A DNA stretch of 64,000 nt from Streptomyces sp. NA02950 (lineage in GTDB: Bacteria > Actinomycetota > Actinomycetes > Streptomycetales > Streptomycetaceae), in assembly GCF_013364155.1 (NCBI RefSeq), contig NZ_CP054916.1, positions 6,941,001 to 7,005,000 on the forward strand, in the 5' to 3' direction. Position numbers and translations under genes: made by a program. This document shows, in pieces, positions 35,781 through 44,369 of this stretch (positions are counted from its first letter, which is position 1; each line of letters starts with the position of its first letter). The notes under the pieces are model-generated. The model saw only the letters and a list, made by a program, of their open reading frames with translations. It made no database searches and had not been told where the DNA came from.

Positions 35781-35979
35781 ACAAGTTGCGCTGCGGGCTT
35801 GCGCGCCTCGGACGGAGCAGGCCGCGCTCGCATCTGTTGTATGTCCCCTCGGTTGTCGAGGCGCTTTTCGAAATCCTCGGAAAGGTCCGCCTCCAGGCTG
35901 TCCGGCTTCGGCAGTGCGATACGGGTCCCCGGCGTAGCAGTACCTACGACTCAATGTCCGTACCGGAGCCCATTCCCAC

Positions 35980-37482
35980 ATGACGAGCAGCACCGAGGCA
36001 ACCCGCACCACCCCGCAGGTGGCGGTCAACGACATCGGTTCCGAGGAAGCCTTCCTCGCCGCGATCGACGAGACGATCAAGTACTTCAACGACGGCGACA
36101 TCGTCGACGGCGTCATCGTGAAGGTCGACCGGGACGAGGTCCTGCTCGACATTGGTTACAAGACCGAAGGCGTCATCCCTTCTCGCGAGCTTTCGATCAA
36201 GCACGACGTCGACCCCAATGAGGTCGTGGCCGTCGGCGACGAGATCGAGGCCCTGGTTCTCCAGAAGGAGGACAAGGAAGGCCGCCTGATCCTCTCGAAG
36301 AAGCGCGCCCAGTACGAGCGCGCCTGGGGCACCATCGAGAAGATCAAGGAAGAGGACGGGATCGTCACCGGTACCGTCATCGAGGTCGTCAAGGGTGGTC
36401 TCATCCTCGACATCGGCCTCCGCGGCTTCCTCCCCGCTTCCCTGGTGGAGATGCGCCGTGTCCGCGACCTCCAGCCCTACGTGGGCAAGGAGCTCGAGGC
36501 CAAGATCATCGAGCTGGACAAGAACCGCAACAACGTGGTCCTGTCCCGCCGTGCCTGGCTGGAGCAGACCCAGAGCGAGGTCCGTCAGACCTTCCTCACC
36601 ACCCTCCAGAAGGGCCAGGTGCGCTCCGGCGTCGTCTCCTCCATCGTCAACTTCGGTGCCTTCGTGGACCTGGGTGGCGTCGACGGTCTGGTTCACGTCT
36701 CCGAGCTGTCCTGGAAGCACATCGACCACCCGTCCGAGGTCGTCGAGGTCGGCCAGGAGGTCACGGTCGAGGTCCTGGACGTCGACATGGACCGCGAGCG
36801 CGTGTCCCTGTCGCTCAAGGCGACCCAGGAAGACCCGTGGCAGCAGTTCGCCCGGACCCACCAGATCGGTCAGGTCGTCCCGGGTAAGGTCACCAAGCTC
36901 GTTCCGTTCGGTGCGTTCGTCCGCGTGGACGAGGGCATCGAGGGCCTGGTCCACATCTCCGAGCTGGCCGAGCGCCACGTGGAGATCCCGGAGCAGGTCG
37001 TCCAGGTCAACGACGAGATCTTCGTCAAGGTCATCGACATCGACCTTGAGCGCCGTCGCATCAGCCTCTCGCTGAAGCAGGCCAACGAGTCCTTCGGTGC
37101 CGACCCGTCCGCGGTCGAGTTCGACCCGACCCTGTACGGCATGGCCGCGTCCTACGACGACCAGGGCAACTACATCTACCCCGAGGGCTTCGACCCCGAG
37201 GCCAACGACTGGCTCGAGGGCTACGAGAAGCAGCGCGAGGAGTGGGAGCGCCAGTACGCCGAGGCGCAGCAGCGCTTCGAGCAGCACCAGGCGCAGGTCA
37301 TCAAGTCCCGCGAGGCCGACGAGCAGGCTGCCGCCGAGGCCGGCGCCGCCGCTCCGGCGCCGGGCGGTCAGGCCTCCGGTGGCGGTTCGTACTCCTCGGA
37401 GTCGGCCGACAACTCCGGCGCCCTCGCCTCGGACGAGGCCCTGGCCGCGCTCCGCGAGAAGCTGGCCGGCGGCCAGAGCTGA
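35980..37482 (+). CDS. rpsA: 30S ribosomal protein S1
   Basis: A 500-residue RNA-binding ribosomal protein with four S1 repeats: GDIVDGVIVKVDRDEVLLDIGYKTEGVIP (about 39-67), then one near 120-190, GQVRSGVVSSIVNFGAFVDLGGVDGLVHVSELSW near 208-241, and GQVVPGKVTKLVPFGAFVRVDEGIEGLVHISELAERHV near 293-330. Repeats 3 and 4 have the classic RNA-binding FGAFV strands. E. coli S1 has six repeats; four is normal in actinobacteria. The C-terminal 100 residues are acidic with a Gln/Glu-rich coiled-coil part (EWERQYAEAQQRFEQHQAQV) and a Gly/Ser tail. It helps mRNA bind the 30S subunit. Confidence 0.97.
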   Translation: MTSSTEATRTTPQVAVNDIGSEEAFLAAIDETIKYFNDGDIVDGVIVKVDRDEVLLDIGYKTEGVIPSRELSIKHDVDPNEVVAVGDEIEALVLQKEDKEGRLILSKKRAQYERAWGTIEKIKEEDGIVTGTVIEVVKGGLILDIGLRGFLPASLVEMRRVRDLQPYVGKELEAKIIELDKNRNNVVLSRRAWLEQTQSEVRQTFLTTLQKGQVRSGVVSSIVNFGAFVDLGGVDGLVHVSELSWKHIDHPSEVVEVGQEVTVEVLDVDMDRERVSLSLKATQEDPWQQFARTHQIGQVVPGKVTKLVPFGAFVRVDEGIEGLVHISELAERHVEIPEQVVQVNDEIFVKVIDIDLERRRISLSLKQANESFGADPSAVEFDPTLYGMAASYDDQGNYIYPEGFDPEANDWLEGYEKQREEWERQYAEAQQRFEQHQAQVIKSREADEQAAAEAGAAAPAPGGQASGGGSYSSESADNSGALASDEALAALREKLAGGQS

Positions 37483-37562
37483 TCATCGGCTGAGGCGGTC
37501 GGTGGCGGACGCGCCGCCGACCGCACCGGCTGACAGCTCGATCGCCTGATCGTTCGATCGTC

Positions 37563-37600
37563 GCGTAAGGCCCGTTCCCCCTGGGGAGCGGGCCTTACGC
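37563..37600. terminator. rpsA terminator
   Basis: An 18-bp stem with one G-U pair and a 2-base turn (GCGTAAGGCCCGTTCCCC and complement) about 80 bases after the rpsA stop. It also covers the 3' end of the convergent beta-helix gene, so it may serve both. Confidence 0.9.
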
Positions 37601-38134
37601 ATGCCCGCGGGGTTCGCGCAAGGGGCTTACGCCCTGGGCCTTACGCACGACCGGCGGGGCCATGGCTCCCGCGTGCCGCCGGGCTGCGACCGAGACCGAG
37701 ACCGAGCCGGACACCGAGTCGACGGTGACGCTCTCCGCGCTGTCGATCTTGATGCCTGCCCGGTCGCCGCTGACCGTGATCCCTCTGACCGTCCAGTACG
37801 AGGCCCCGTTCAGATGCAGCCCGTAGCCGCGGTGCGCGGCGAGCACGGCCCTGGGGGAGCCGGTGAGGGTGATCCGCGAGCCGGAGGTGCCGGACGCGGT
37901 GATCTCGAAGCTGCCGCGGTAGGTCCCGTCGGCGAGCCGGATCGTATCGCCGGGCCGGGCGGCGGCCAGGGCGTCCTTGAGTCCGCCGGTGTCGGAGACC
38001 CGAATCGGCGCGGCCGTGACCCCGGTGGCCTCCCGTGGGATCGAGCCCGCGGCGACCAGTCCGCCCGTGGCGATCACGGCGGCGGCGCAGGAGTTGGTCA
38101 GGGTGCGTAACCGGGAGGGGCCGTGTGGCTGCAT
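37595..38134 (-). CDS. Shortened right-handed beta-helix (pectate lyase-like) protein, probable remnant
   Basis: A 179-residue exported protein. After a signal peptide (LTNSCAAAVIATGGLVAAGSIP) comes the start of a parallel beta-helix: IRVSDTGGLKDALAAARPGDTIRLADGTYRGSFEI, SGSRITLTGSPRAVL, GYGLHLNGASYWTVRGITVSGDRAGIKI. Relatives carry many further coils; here the helix breaks off after about three turns at VTVDSV and the frame continues into a basic tail (ARRHAGAMAPPVVRKAQG) that does not look like beta-helix and ends within the rpsA terminator. The gene therefore looks internally deleted and frameshifted, and is probably non-functional. A striking palindrome lies in its promoter. Confidence 0.6.
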   Translation of the reverse strand: MQPHGPSRLRTLTNSCAAAVIATGGLVAAGSIPREATGVTAAPIRVSDTGGLKDALAAARPGDTIRLADGTYRGSFEITASGTSGSRITLTGSPRAVLAAHRGYGLHLNGASYWTVRGITVSGDRAGIKIDSAESVTVDSVSGSVSVSVAARRHAGAMAPPVVRKAQGVSPLREPRGHA

Positions 38135-38194
38135 ACGAGGCTGCCTTCCTGCCGTGGCCAGGGGACGCGCGGGTTCCGGGGTCGGGAGGGGGCG

Positions 38195-38213
38195 ATGTAC
38201 CCCAGGGGTACAT
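38195..38213. promoter_or_regulatory. Perfect 19-bp palindrome ATGTACCCCAGGGGTACAT (CsoR-like operator)
   Basis: Two 9-bp arms around a single A, 61-79 bases upstream of the beta-helix gene. The TACCCC...GGGGTA form resembles operators of copper-sensing CsoR repressors in actinobacteria. No csoR or copper gene is in the window. TTCACTAT and TTCACTTAT direct repeats lie just upstream on the minus strand (about 38225-38255). Confidence 0.5.
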
Positions 38214-38438
38214 TCCAGGTTCTGATAAGTGAACATTGGACGACATAGTGAACCGCTGACGGCTCGCGAAGATAGGGTCCGCGTATCGGTGCGTCAACCC
38301 CGCCTGGCATGTGCGCGACCGGAATCGGACGGGCGGAGCGCAACGGTGGTGGCCGCGACAGCAGTTCGGACCCGGCCGGGAATGCTCCCGCCCCTGTTCG
38401 GTGTTCTTGGATGTGGAACACGAGGAGGAGCGGTCACA

Positions 38439-39383
38439 GTGCTAGATCCGCAGGATTTGTACGCATGGGAGTCGAGCGGACTCGCGGAGGTCGACGCGAT
38501 TGCCTCCCGGGACTCGGCCGGGCTGGTGCTGCTCTACCACTTCGACGGCTACATCGACGCCGGGGAGACCGGTGACCAGATCGTCGAGCGACTGCTGGAC
38601 GGGCTGCCGCACCAGGTCGTCGCCCGCTTCGACCACGACCGGCTGGTCGACTACCGGGCCCGGCGCCCCCTGCTGACCTTCCAGCGCGACCGCTGGACCG
38701 ACTACGAGGTCCCGGCCATCGAGCTCCACCTGGTGCGGGACGCGACCGCGGCGCCCTTCCTGCTGCTCACCGGCCCCGAGCCGGATGTGGAGTGGGAGCT
38801 GTTCGCGGCGGCCGTACGCCAGTTGGTGGAGCGGCTCGGGGTGCGCCTCGCGGTGAACTTCCACGGCATACCCATGGGCGTTCCGCACACCCGCCCGGTC
38901 GGGATCACCCCGCACGGCAACCGCACCGATCTGACGCCCGGCCACCGAGGGGTTTTCGAGGAGGCCCAGGTGCCCGGGAGCGCCGCGGCGCTGATCGAGT
39001 ACCGGCTCGTCGAGGCGGGTCACGATGTGCTCGGCGTCGCCGCGCACGTACCGCACTACCTGGCCCGCTCCGCCTATCCGGACGCGGCGCTCACCGCGCT
39101 CGAGACGGTCACCGCGGCCACCGGTCTGGTGCTGCCGGGCGCCGCCCACGCGCTGCGCACCGAGGCGCTGAAGGCGCAGGAGGAGATCGAGCGGCAGATC
39201 TCCGAGGGCGATGAGGAACTGGTCGCGCTGGTACGGGGGCTTGAGCACCAGTACGACGCGGTGGCCGGGGCCGAGACCCGCGGCAATCTGGTCGCGGAAC
39301 CGGCCGAGCTGCCCTCGGCGGAGGAGCTGGGCGCCGAGTTCGAGCGCTTCCTCGCCGAGCGGGAGGGCGAGGGCGGTGGCTGA
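38439..39383 (+). CDS. PAC2 family protein (proteasome-assembly-chaperone-like)
   Basis: A 314-residue protein of the PAC2 superfamily. Supporting segments are [86 protein letters not shown] and [34 protein letters not shown]-terminal helical region (about 250-314) is charged and could be coiled coil. In actinobacteria such proteins are linked to proteasome-related functions, but this one has no direct evidence. The GTG at 38439 is chosen because GAGGAGG lies ten bases upstream and the protein begins with [10 protein letters not shown]. It is followed by coaE 25 bp downstream. Confidence 0.88.
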   Translation: MLDPQDLYAWESSGLAEVDAIASRDSAGLVLLYHFDGYIDAGETGDQIVERLLDGLPHQVVARFDHDRLVDYRARRPLLTFQRDRWTDYEVPAIELHLVRDATAAPFLLLTGPEPDVEWELFAAAVRQLVERLGVRLAVNFHGIPMGVPHTRPVGITPHGNRTDLTPGHRGVFEEAQVPGSAAALIEYRLVEAGHDVLGVAAHVPHYLARSAYPDAALTALETVTAATGLVLPGAAHALRTEALKAQEEIERQISEGDEELVALVRGLEHQYDAVAGAETRGNLVAEPAELPSAEELGAEFERFLAEREGEGGG

Positions 39384-39408
39384 CCGGGGCCCCGTATAGC
39401 GTGGCCCC

Positions 39409-40011
39409 ATGCTGAAGCTGGGGCTCACGGGTGGAATCGGCGCGGGCAAGAGCGAAGTGTCACGCATTCTGTCCTCGTACGGAGCGGTGCTGATCGACTC
39501 GGACCGGATCGCCCGTGAGGTGGTCGAGCCGGGTACTCCCGGACTCGCTGCGGTCGTCGCCGAGTTCGGGCCCGAGGTGCTCACCGCCGACGGCAGCCTG
39601 GACCGGCCCGCGCTGGGCGGGATCGTCTTCAGTGACTCCGAGCGGCTGCGCGCCCTGAACGCGATCGTGCACCCGCTGGTCCGCGAGCGCTCCGCCGAGC
39701 TCGAGGACGCCGCCGGATCCGACGCCGTGGTGGTCCATGACGTCCCGCTCCTCACCGAGAACGGTCTGGCCCCGCTCTACGACGTCGTGGTGGTCGTCGA
39801 CGCCTCGCCCGAGACCCAGCTCGACCGGCTGGTCCGGCTGCGCGGTATGGCCGAGGACGAGGCGCGGGCCCGGATGGCGGCGCAGGCGACGCGCGCCGAG
39901 CGGCTGGCCGTCGCCGATGTGGTCATCGACAACGACGGCCCGCTGGAGGCGCTGGAGCCACAGGTCCGCACGGTCTGGACGGAGCTGGTGGAGCGGGCGG
40001 CCGGGAGCTGA
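39409..40011 (+). CDS. coaE: Dephospho-CoA kinase
   Basis: A 200-residue enzyme for the last step of coenzyme A synthesis, phosphorylating the 3'-hydroxyl of dephospho-CoA. The P-loop GGIGAGKS is at residues 8-15, [17 protein letters not shown] follows with the substrate-binding Asp, and the lid and CoA region includes [40 protein letters not shown] and ADVVIDNDG. Length and motifs are complete. TATAGCGT ends six bases before the ATG, suggesting a near-leaderless transcript in addition to read-through from the PAC2 gene. Confidence 0.95.
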   Translation: MLKLGLTGGIGAGKSEVSRILSSYGAVLIDSDRIAREVVEPGTPGLAAVVAEFGPEVLTADGSLDRPALGGIVFSDSERLRALNAIVHPLVRERSAELEDAAGSDAVVVHDVPLLTENGLAPLYDVVVVVDASPETQLDRLVRLRGMAEDEARARMAAQATRAERLAVADVVIDNDGPLEALEPQVRTVWTELVERAAGS

Positions 40012-40131
40012 TCGGGTCTGGCGGGGGGCCCGACGGGGAATGAGGTGGGCGGGGCGGTTGTTGTGCTGCCCGTACCGATTGCCGTTCCGCCGCCGATCAT
40101 CGTTGTCCGTGCCCGGGGGAAGGAAACCGCC

Positions 40132-40530
40132 GTGCCCCAGCCCACGCCCGAGACCCATGTCATCGACTTCCGCGCCGCGGAGCAGCTGCTCGCCGCCCGG
40201 GACCCGCGCGGTGCCGTCAAGCTGCTCGACTCGGTGATCACCGCCCACCCGGAGAACACCGCGGCCCGGCTGCTGCGGGCCCGTGCCTTTTTCGGCGCGG
40301 CCCAGCTGCGCTCGGCGGAGCTGGAGTTCCAGTTGGTGCTGGAGCGCGAGCCGGACAATGCCTTCGCCCATTTCGCCCTGGCCCGCACCCTGGAGCGGGC
40401 CAACCGGCCGGAGGAGGCCACCCGCCACTTCCGGCTGGCGGCGGCGCTGGACCCGCGCCCGGACTTCGTCGAGGCGGCGCGGTTCGGCGAGCGGGGCGCC
40501 CGGGGCGACCGGGGCACGCAGGGCGAGTAA
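40132..40530 (+). CDS. Tetratricopeptide repeat protein
   Basis: A 132-residue soluble protein with about three TPR units: AEQLLAARDPRGAVKLLDSVITAHPENTAARLLRARAFFGAAQLRSAELEFQLVLEREPDNAFAHFALARTLERANRPEEATRHFRLAAALDPRPDF. The W/Y-L-G-A-P spacing of TPRs is clear. It would act as a protein-protein interaction adaptor; the partner is unknown. The GTG start has GGAAGGA eight bases upstream. The last residues (RGARGDRGTQGE) come from a G-rich repeat that continues past the stop as a 20-bp direct repeat. Confidence 0.82.
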   Translation: MPQPTPETHVIDFRAAEQLLAARDPRGAVKLLDSVITAHPENTAARLLRARAFFGAAQLRSAELEFQLVLEREPDNAFAHFALARTLERANRPEEATRHFRLAAALDPRPDFVEAARFGERGARGDRGTQGE

Positions 40531-40571
40531 CGGGGCGCGAGCGACGGAGGCCGGGGCGCGAGCGACGGAGG
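40531..40571. repeat. Two 20-bp direct repeats, period 21 bp
   Basis: CGGGGCGCGAGCGACGGAGG occurs at 40531-40550 and again at 40552-40571, filling most of the gap between the TPR gene and the convergent DUF6343 gene. Confidence 0.85.
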
Positions 40572-40591
40572 TCGGGGGGCGGCCGGGGGTC

Positions 40592-40924
40592 TCACCCTCG
40601 GCGACCCCGCGCACCCCGTCCGTGGTCCCCGGCCATCCACCGGCCGCGCCCCCTGGCCGGGGCGTACGGCGGTACGTCTCGTCCGGGCTGGTAGTGCGGC
40701 CCCTGCCGGATGTGCCGGATGACCAGGGCGAGATCGGTGAGGGTGAGGGCGGTGAGCACCGCACAGGCGGCCGCCCAGCCGGGCCGGCCGGTGACCGCGA
40801 AGGCCACCGTGCCCCCGAGGGTCCAGAGCAGCCCCCATGCGGCGAGCCAGAACCGCATCCGCAGCGGGCTGCGCGCGTGCAGGGGCTCATCACCCGTCCG
40901 GATGAAGCGCATCGACACGGTCAT
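40592..40924 (-). CDS. DUF6343-like small membrane protein
   Basis: A 110-residue protein with two adjacent transmembrane helices (FWLAAWGLLWTLGGTVAFAV and WAAACAVLTALTLTDLALVI) after RTGDEPLHARSPLRMR, the conserved opening of this Streptomyces family as I recall it. The C-terminus is short, basic and cytoplasmic or low-complexity. The start at 40924 has GGGAGG upstream; MRFIRTG at 40912 is an alternative. No function is known. It is divergent from the ADP-ribosylglycohydrolase gene. Confidence 0.7.
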   Translation of the reverse strand: MTVSMRFIRTGDEPLHARSPLRMRFWLAAWGLLWTLGGTVAFAVTGRPGWAAACAVLTALTLTDLALVIRHIRQGPHYQPGRDVPPYAPARGRGRWMAGDHGRGARGRRG

Positions 40925-41026
40925 GCACCTCCCAGGTTCTCCCTCTTCGAATCTAACGCCGCCCGGCCCGTCGCGGAGACCTGCGATCATGTCCGTGAGC
41001 ACATCGCACCGGATGAGGAGCCGCCA

Positions 41027-42235
41027 GTGATCCGCCAGTCATGGGACGAATCGGCCGCCCGGCGGGCCCGGATCCGGGGCTGTCTGCTGGGCGGCGCGAT
41101 CGGCGATGCCCTGGGCAACCCGGTCGAGTTCCTCTCCCTGCGGGCGATCCGCGAGACCCACGGGGCCGCGGGTGTCACCACGCTCGTCCCGGACGGCAGC
41201 GGCGCCGTGGGCCGGGTCACCGACGACACCCAGATGACCCTGTTCACCGCCGAGGGCCTGATACGGGCGCACGCCAGGGCCATGTCCAAGGGCATCGGCG
41301 GCGCCGAGACCGCCCTCGTCCGCAATGCCTATCTGCGCTGGCTCGACACCCAGAACCACCCCGCGCCGCCGCCCGCCCAGGACGCGTTCGACCCGGTCCG
41401 CTCCGGCTGGCTGCGCCACGAGCCCTGGCTGTACGCCCGCCGCGCCCCCGGCAACGCCTGCCTCTCCGGGCTGGCGGAGGAGCACATCCCCGCCCCGCAC
41501 GATCCGCTCGACGGCCGCCCCGGCCCGGTGAACTCCGGCTCCAAGGGCTGTGGCACCGTCATGCGCTCGGCCCCGTTCGGGCTGGTCGGCCTGGACCCCC
41601 GCGGCTCCTTCGAACTCGCCGCCCACTGCGCCCAGATCACCCACGGCCACCCCACGGGCTACTACGCCGCGGGCGCCCTGGCCGCGATGATCGCGTGCCT
41701 GCTCGACGGTGAATCCCTCGAGGGCGCCGCCCTGCGTACCCTGGAGATCCTCGCCCGCTACCCGCGCCACGAGGAGACCACCGCCGCGCTGCGCAAGGCG
41801 ATCGACCTGGCCGCCGAGGGCGAGCCGTCCCCGGAGAAGACCGAATCGCTGGGCGGCGGCTGGATCGCCGAGGAGGCGCTCGCCATCGGCGTGTACTGCG
41901 CCCTGGCCCGGACCCCGGACCAGCAGATCTCCTACGGCCCCGGCGGCTTGATCAGCTATGACCCGATGCCGCCGCGCACCCCGCTCCAGGCCGCCCTGCT
42001 GCTGTCGGTGAACCACTCCGGCGACAGCGATTCGACCGGCTCCATCTGCGGCAATCTCCTCGGCGCCCAGCACGGCGACCATCGCCTTCCGCCGGCCTGG
42101 CTGGCCCGGATCGAGGGCCGCGGGGTGATCGCCGAACTCGCCGACGACGTGGCCTTCGAGTTCCACCGCTCGGTCGAGCTCTACGAGCCCTACGAGGACC
42201 TGGTCTTCCCCCGGGACCGCTACCCCGTCGGCTGA
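41027..42235 (+). CDS. ADP-ribosylglycohydrolase family protein
   Basis: A 402-residue protein of the DraG/ARH fold. RIRGCLLGGAIGDALGNPVEFL and GRVTDDTQMTLFTAEGLIRA carry the first Mg2+ ligands, GSKGCGTVMRSAPFGLV and ITHGHPTGYYAAGALAAMIA the active-site loops, and VNHSGDSDSTGSICGNLLGA the second metal motif. All key Asp and Thr residues are present, so it should remove ADP-ribose from a protein or other target. The GTG start has GAGGAG upstream. Family members are frequent in Streptomyces and their targets are mostly unknown. Confidence 0.92.
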   Translation: MIRQSWDESAARRARIRGCLLGGAIGDALGNPVEFLSLRAIRETHGAAGVTTLVPDGSGAVGRVTDDTQMTLFTAEGLIRAHARAMSKGIGGAETALVRNAYLRWLDTQNHPAPPPAQDAFDPVRSGWLRHEPWLYARRAPGNACLSGLAEEHIPAPHDPLDGRPGPVNSGSKGCGTVMRSAPFGLVGLDPRGSFELAAHCAQITHGHPTGYYAAGALAAMIACLLDGESLEGAALRTLEILARYPRHEETTAALRKAIDLAAEGEPSPEKTESLGGGWIAEEALAIGVYCALARTPDQQISYGPGGLISYDPMPPRTPLQAALLLSVNHSGDSDSTGSICGNLLGAQHGDHRLPPAWLARIEGRGVIAELADDVAFEFHRSVELYEPYEDLVFPRDRYPVG

Positions 42236-42371
42236 GTGAGCTCAGCCGGTAGGTGGTGTACTCCACCCGCTGCCCGTCCCGGACCAGCTCCCGCCCGGCC
42301 ACGACCTTTGAGCCGAAGCCCGCTTCGGCCACGAGCCACCGGCGGATGCGGTCGGCCTGTTCGGAGGACAT
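41952..42371 (-). CDS. Possible small gene or gene remnant (only the first 50 codons plausible)
   Basis: The start MSSEQADRIRRWLVAEAGFGSKVVAGRELVRDGQRVEYTTYRLSSLSRRG looks like a genuine small alpha/beta domain and lies in otherwise empty DNA (42236-42371). Beyond that the frame runs antisense to the ADP-ribosylglycohydrolase gene and becomes Arg/Gly-rich, typical of a shadow frame. Either the gene has lost its end or it is chance. It is on the same strand as, and downstream of, the TetR gene. Confidence 0.25.
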   Translation of the reverse strand: MSSEQADRIRRWLVAEAGFGSKVVAGRELVRDGQRVEYTTYRLSSLSRRGSGPGGRPGPRRARRARPSGGTRRPRRRRVRRSPRGPRSGPARPAEGDGRRAGRRGDCRRWSRSNRCRRSGSPTAAGRPGAGCAAASGHS

Positions 42372-42396
42372 GGTCGGGGTGTGCGCCGGGGGTCGG

Positions 42397-43002
42397 TCAT
42401 GTGCCCGCCCCCGTGGACAGACCGCGCAGGGTGAGGCCGATGAGCCGGCGCAGGCGCTCGCTGAGGACGGCCGGCGGGTCGGGCTCCTGGGCGAGACCGG
42501 TGAGGGCGTCCACCAGCAGGGCGGCGGCGTCCTGGGCGGAGAGGACGTCGTCCAGGAGGTCGAGGTCCGCCGCTGCGGAGTCCAGTACGGCCGCGACCAC
42601 GGCGATCAGACGGGTTCTCAGGGCGGCGGAGAGGTTTCCGGCCGCCCCGGTGGCGTCGCCGAGCGCGGCGGACTCGGCGAACAGCTCCTTGCGCGCGTTC
42701 GCGTCGAGGGTTCCGGCGGAGAGCTCCAGCTTCACCGTCAGCACGCCGAACAGCCGGTCCGCCGTACTGCCTTCGGCTTCGGCCGCCTTCTCAGCGGTGC
42801 GGATCATCTGGTCGACCAGCCGGGTCCCCACGGTCCGGAAGATGTCCTCCTTACCGCCGAAGTGCTGGTAGAGGGCGGGGCGGGACATGGACGACGCCTG
42901 GGCCAGGAGGTCCATGGAGGTGAGCCGGTAGCCGTAGCGGCCGAAGACACCGAGGGCCGCGTCGAGGATCTGGTCGCGTTTGGCGGTTGCGTCACGTGGC
43001 AT
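42397..43002 (-). CDS. TetR-family transcriptional regulator
   Basis: A 201-residue repressor. The N-terminal HTH is typical: RDQILDAALGVFGRYGYRLTSMDLLAQASSMSRPALYQHFGGKEDIFRTV. The C-terminal ligand domain is helical with no recognised specificity. The ATG lies within a perfect ATTCT-GAC-AGAAT palindrome, so the protein probably represses itself. It follows the FUSC-like membrane protein gene by 74 bp on the same strand and may control it or an efflux function. Confidence 0.92.
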   Translation of the reverse strand: MPRDATAKRDQILDAALGVFGRYGYRLTSMDLLAQASSMSRPALYQHFGGKEDIFRTVGTRLVDQMIRTAEKAAEAEGSTADRLFGVLTVKLELSAGTLDANARKELFAESAALGDATGAAGNLSAALRTRLIAVVAAVLDSAAADLDLLDDVLSAQDAAALLVDALTGLAQEPDPPAVLSERLRRLIGLTLRGLSTGAGT

Positions 43003-43029
43003 TCTGACAGAATGAGTCGATAGTGTCAG
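43001..43029. promoter_or_regulatory. Overlapping dyads at the tetR start (probable operator)
   Basis: ATTCT-GAC-AGAAT at 43001-43013 overlaps the start codon. CTGACA at 43004-43009 is also mirrored by TGTCAG at 43024-43029, with a further TGTCA at 43032-43036. This arrangement is typical of TetR autorepression sites. Confidence 0.6.
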
Positions 43030-43076
43030 AGTGTCAATGGCGTGGTGCCGCAGACGCGTTGATCCACGCCGGGTGC

Positions 43077-44300
43077 TCAGCTCGCCGACGAGCGCTCCGA
43101 GCGGCCGCGGCCGAACCAGCGCTGGATCCTGCTCAGGAAGGGGAAGCGCTCGTGCTTCTCCCGGGCGCTGCGGTCCAGCTCCTCCATCAGCCGCTTGGAG
43201 CGCTGTTCCATGTCCAGCTCGGCGAGGATGCGGTCGGTCTCCGCGAGCAGGGCCCCTTGGAGCTGCCACTGCCGGGGGTGCTCCTGGACGCGCCGCAGCA
43301 GGATGCGGGCGACGTGGTCACGGCTGGTGTGCGCCTTGGCCAGCTCGTTCGCCAGCCGGGACTCGGCCTCCTCGGCGTTGGCGCTGATGGGGCTGGTGAC
43401 CAGTACCGCGAAGCTCTCGACGGCCGAGGCCATATGGACGAAGAGGCCGTACAACTCGTCCGCCACGTCCGGCGGGAAGAGCGGCTCCTCGACCCGCTCC
43501 TTGGCCAGGTCGGTCAGGGTGCGGGTGAGCACCCGCAGGACGACCGTGCAGATCTCCAGCGTGTCCAGTCCGGTGCGCAGCACCACGCGGTGCAGCACTC
43601 CCTCCTTGACGCGGGGGTTGAGCCGTACGCTGTCCTCCGCCTGCCGCAGGGCGGCGTCCACCTGGGTGATGTCGTGGTCGAGGCGGCGGGCCTCGTGGAG
43701 CCGGGCGGCGGCGCGTTCCACCGGGGTGGGACTGCCGAGCTCCTCGGCCATGTGCAGCAGCAGCTGACGCATCCGCCGGGCCAGGTCCTCGATGGACTTG
43801 CCGGCCGACTCCACCCAGACCGGGGGCGCGAGCAGGAAGTTGAAGAGCAGTCCGACCACGGCGCCGATCAGTGTCTCCAGCACCCGGTCCCAGGCGGTGT
43901 TGGTCACCTGGGTCACGCCGAGGACGAGCATCGCGCTGATCGCCACCTCGGGCACGAACTCGCTCACCCGCGCGAAGTGGCCGGCCGTCAGCGAGGCCAG
44001 GATGATCAGTCCCAGGCTCCACCAGGACAGCCCCATCAGCACGCTGAAGGCGATGGCGATCAGCACGCCCACGACCACCGCGTTGACCCTGCGGATCCCG
44101 GTGGTGAGGGTCGCGTACAGGGTGACCTGGACAACGAGGAGGGCGGTGAGCGGCGCGGTCAGCGGGGCGGGCTCGCTGCTGAGCTCCAGCGCGACGATGT
44201 AGGCGATGGTCGCGGCCGCCGCGGAACGCAGCGTCTGCACGACGACCGGGTCACTGCGCCGTTTGACGAGGTCCGCCACCGGATCGAAAACTTCTGGCAC
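43077..44300 (-). CDS. FUSC/aromatic-acid-exporter-like membrane protein
   Basis: A 407-residue protein. The N-terminal 170 residues have about six hydrophobic segments (TLRSAAAATIAYIVALEL, LTAPLTALLVVQVTLYATL, VNAVVVGVLIAIAFSVLMGLSWW, LGLIILASLTAGHFA, AISAMLVLGVTQ, VLETLIGAVVGLLFNFLLAPPVWV) like half of an FUSC/ArAE transporter. The other 230 residues are cytoplasmic, charged and helical. It probably dimerises to export aromatic acids or similar compounds. The GTG at 44300 (VPEVFDPVADLVKRR) is chosen; an ATG at 44334 is possible. It is divergent from the PemK/MazF-like gene. Confidence 0.82.
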   Translation of the reverse strand: MPEVFDPVADLVKRRSDPVVVQTLRSAAAATIAYIVALELSSEPAPLTAPLTALLVVQVTLYATLTTGIRRVNAVVVGVLIAIAFSVLMGLSWWSLGLIILASLTAGHFARVSEFVPEVAISAMLVLGVTQVTNTAWDRVLETLIGAVVGLLFNFLLAPPVWVESAGKSIEDLARRMRQLLLHMAEELGSPTPVERAAARLHEARRLDHDITQVDAALRQAEDSVRLNPRVKEGVLHRVVLRTGLDTLEICTVVLRVLTRTLTDLAKERVEEPLFPPDVADELYGLFVHMASAVESFAVLVTSPISANAEEAESRLANELAKAHTSRDHVARILLRRVQEHPRQWQLQGALLAETDRILAELDMEQRSKRLMEELDRSAREKHERFPFLSRIQRWFGRGRSERSSAS

Positions 44301-44369
44301 GTTACTGCCCCTTCCACCCGGGGGGACCTGGCATGACATCCGCTTTCGCGGACGGGCTAACGTGTGGGG

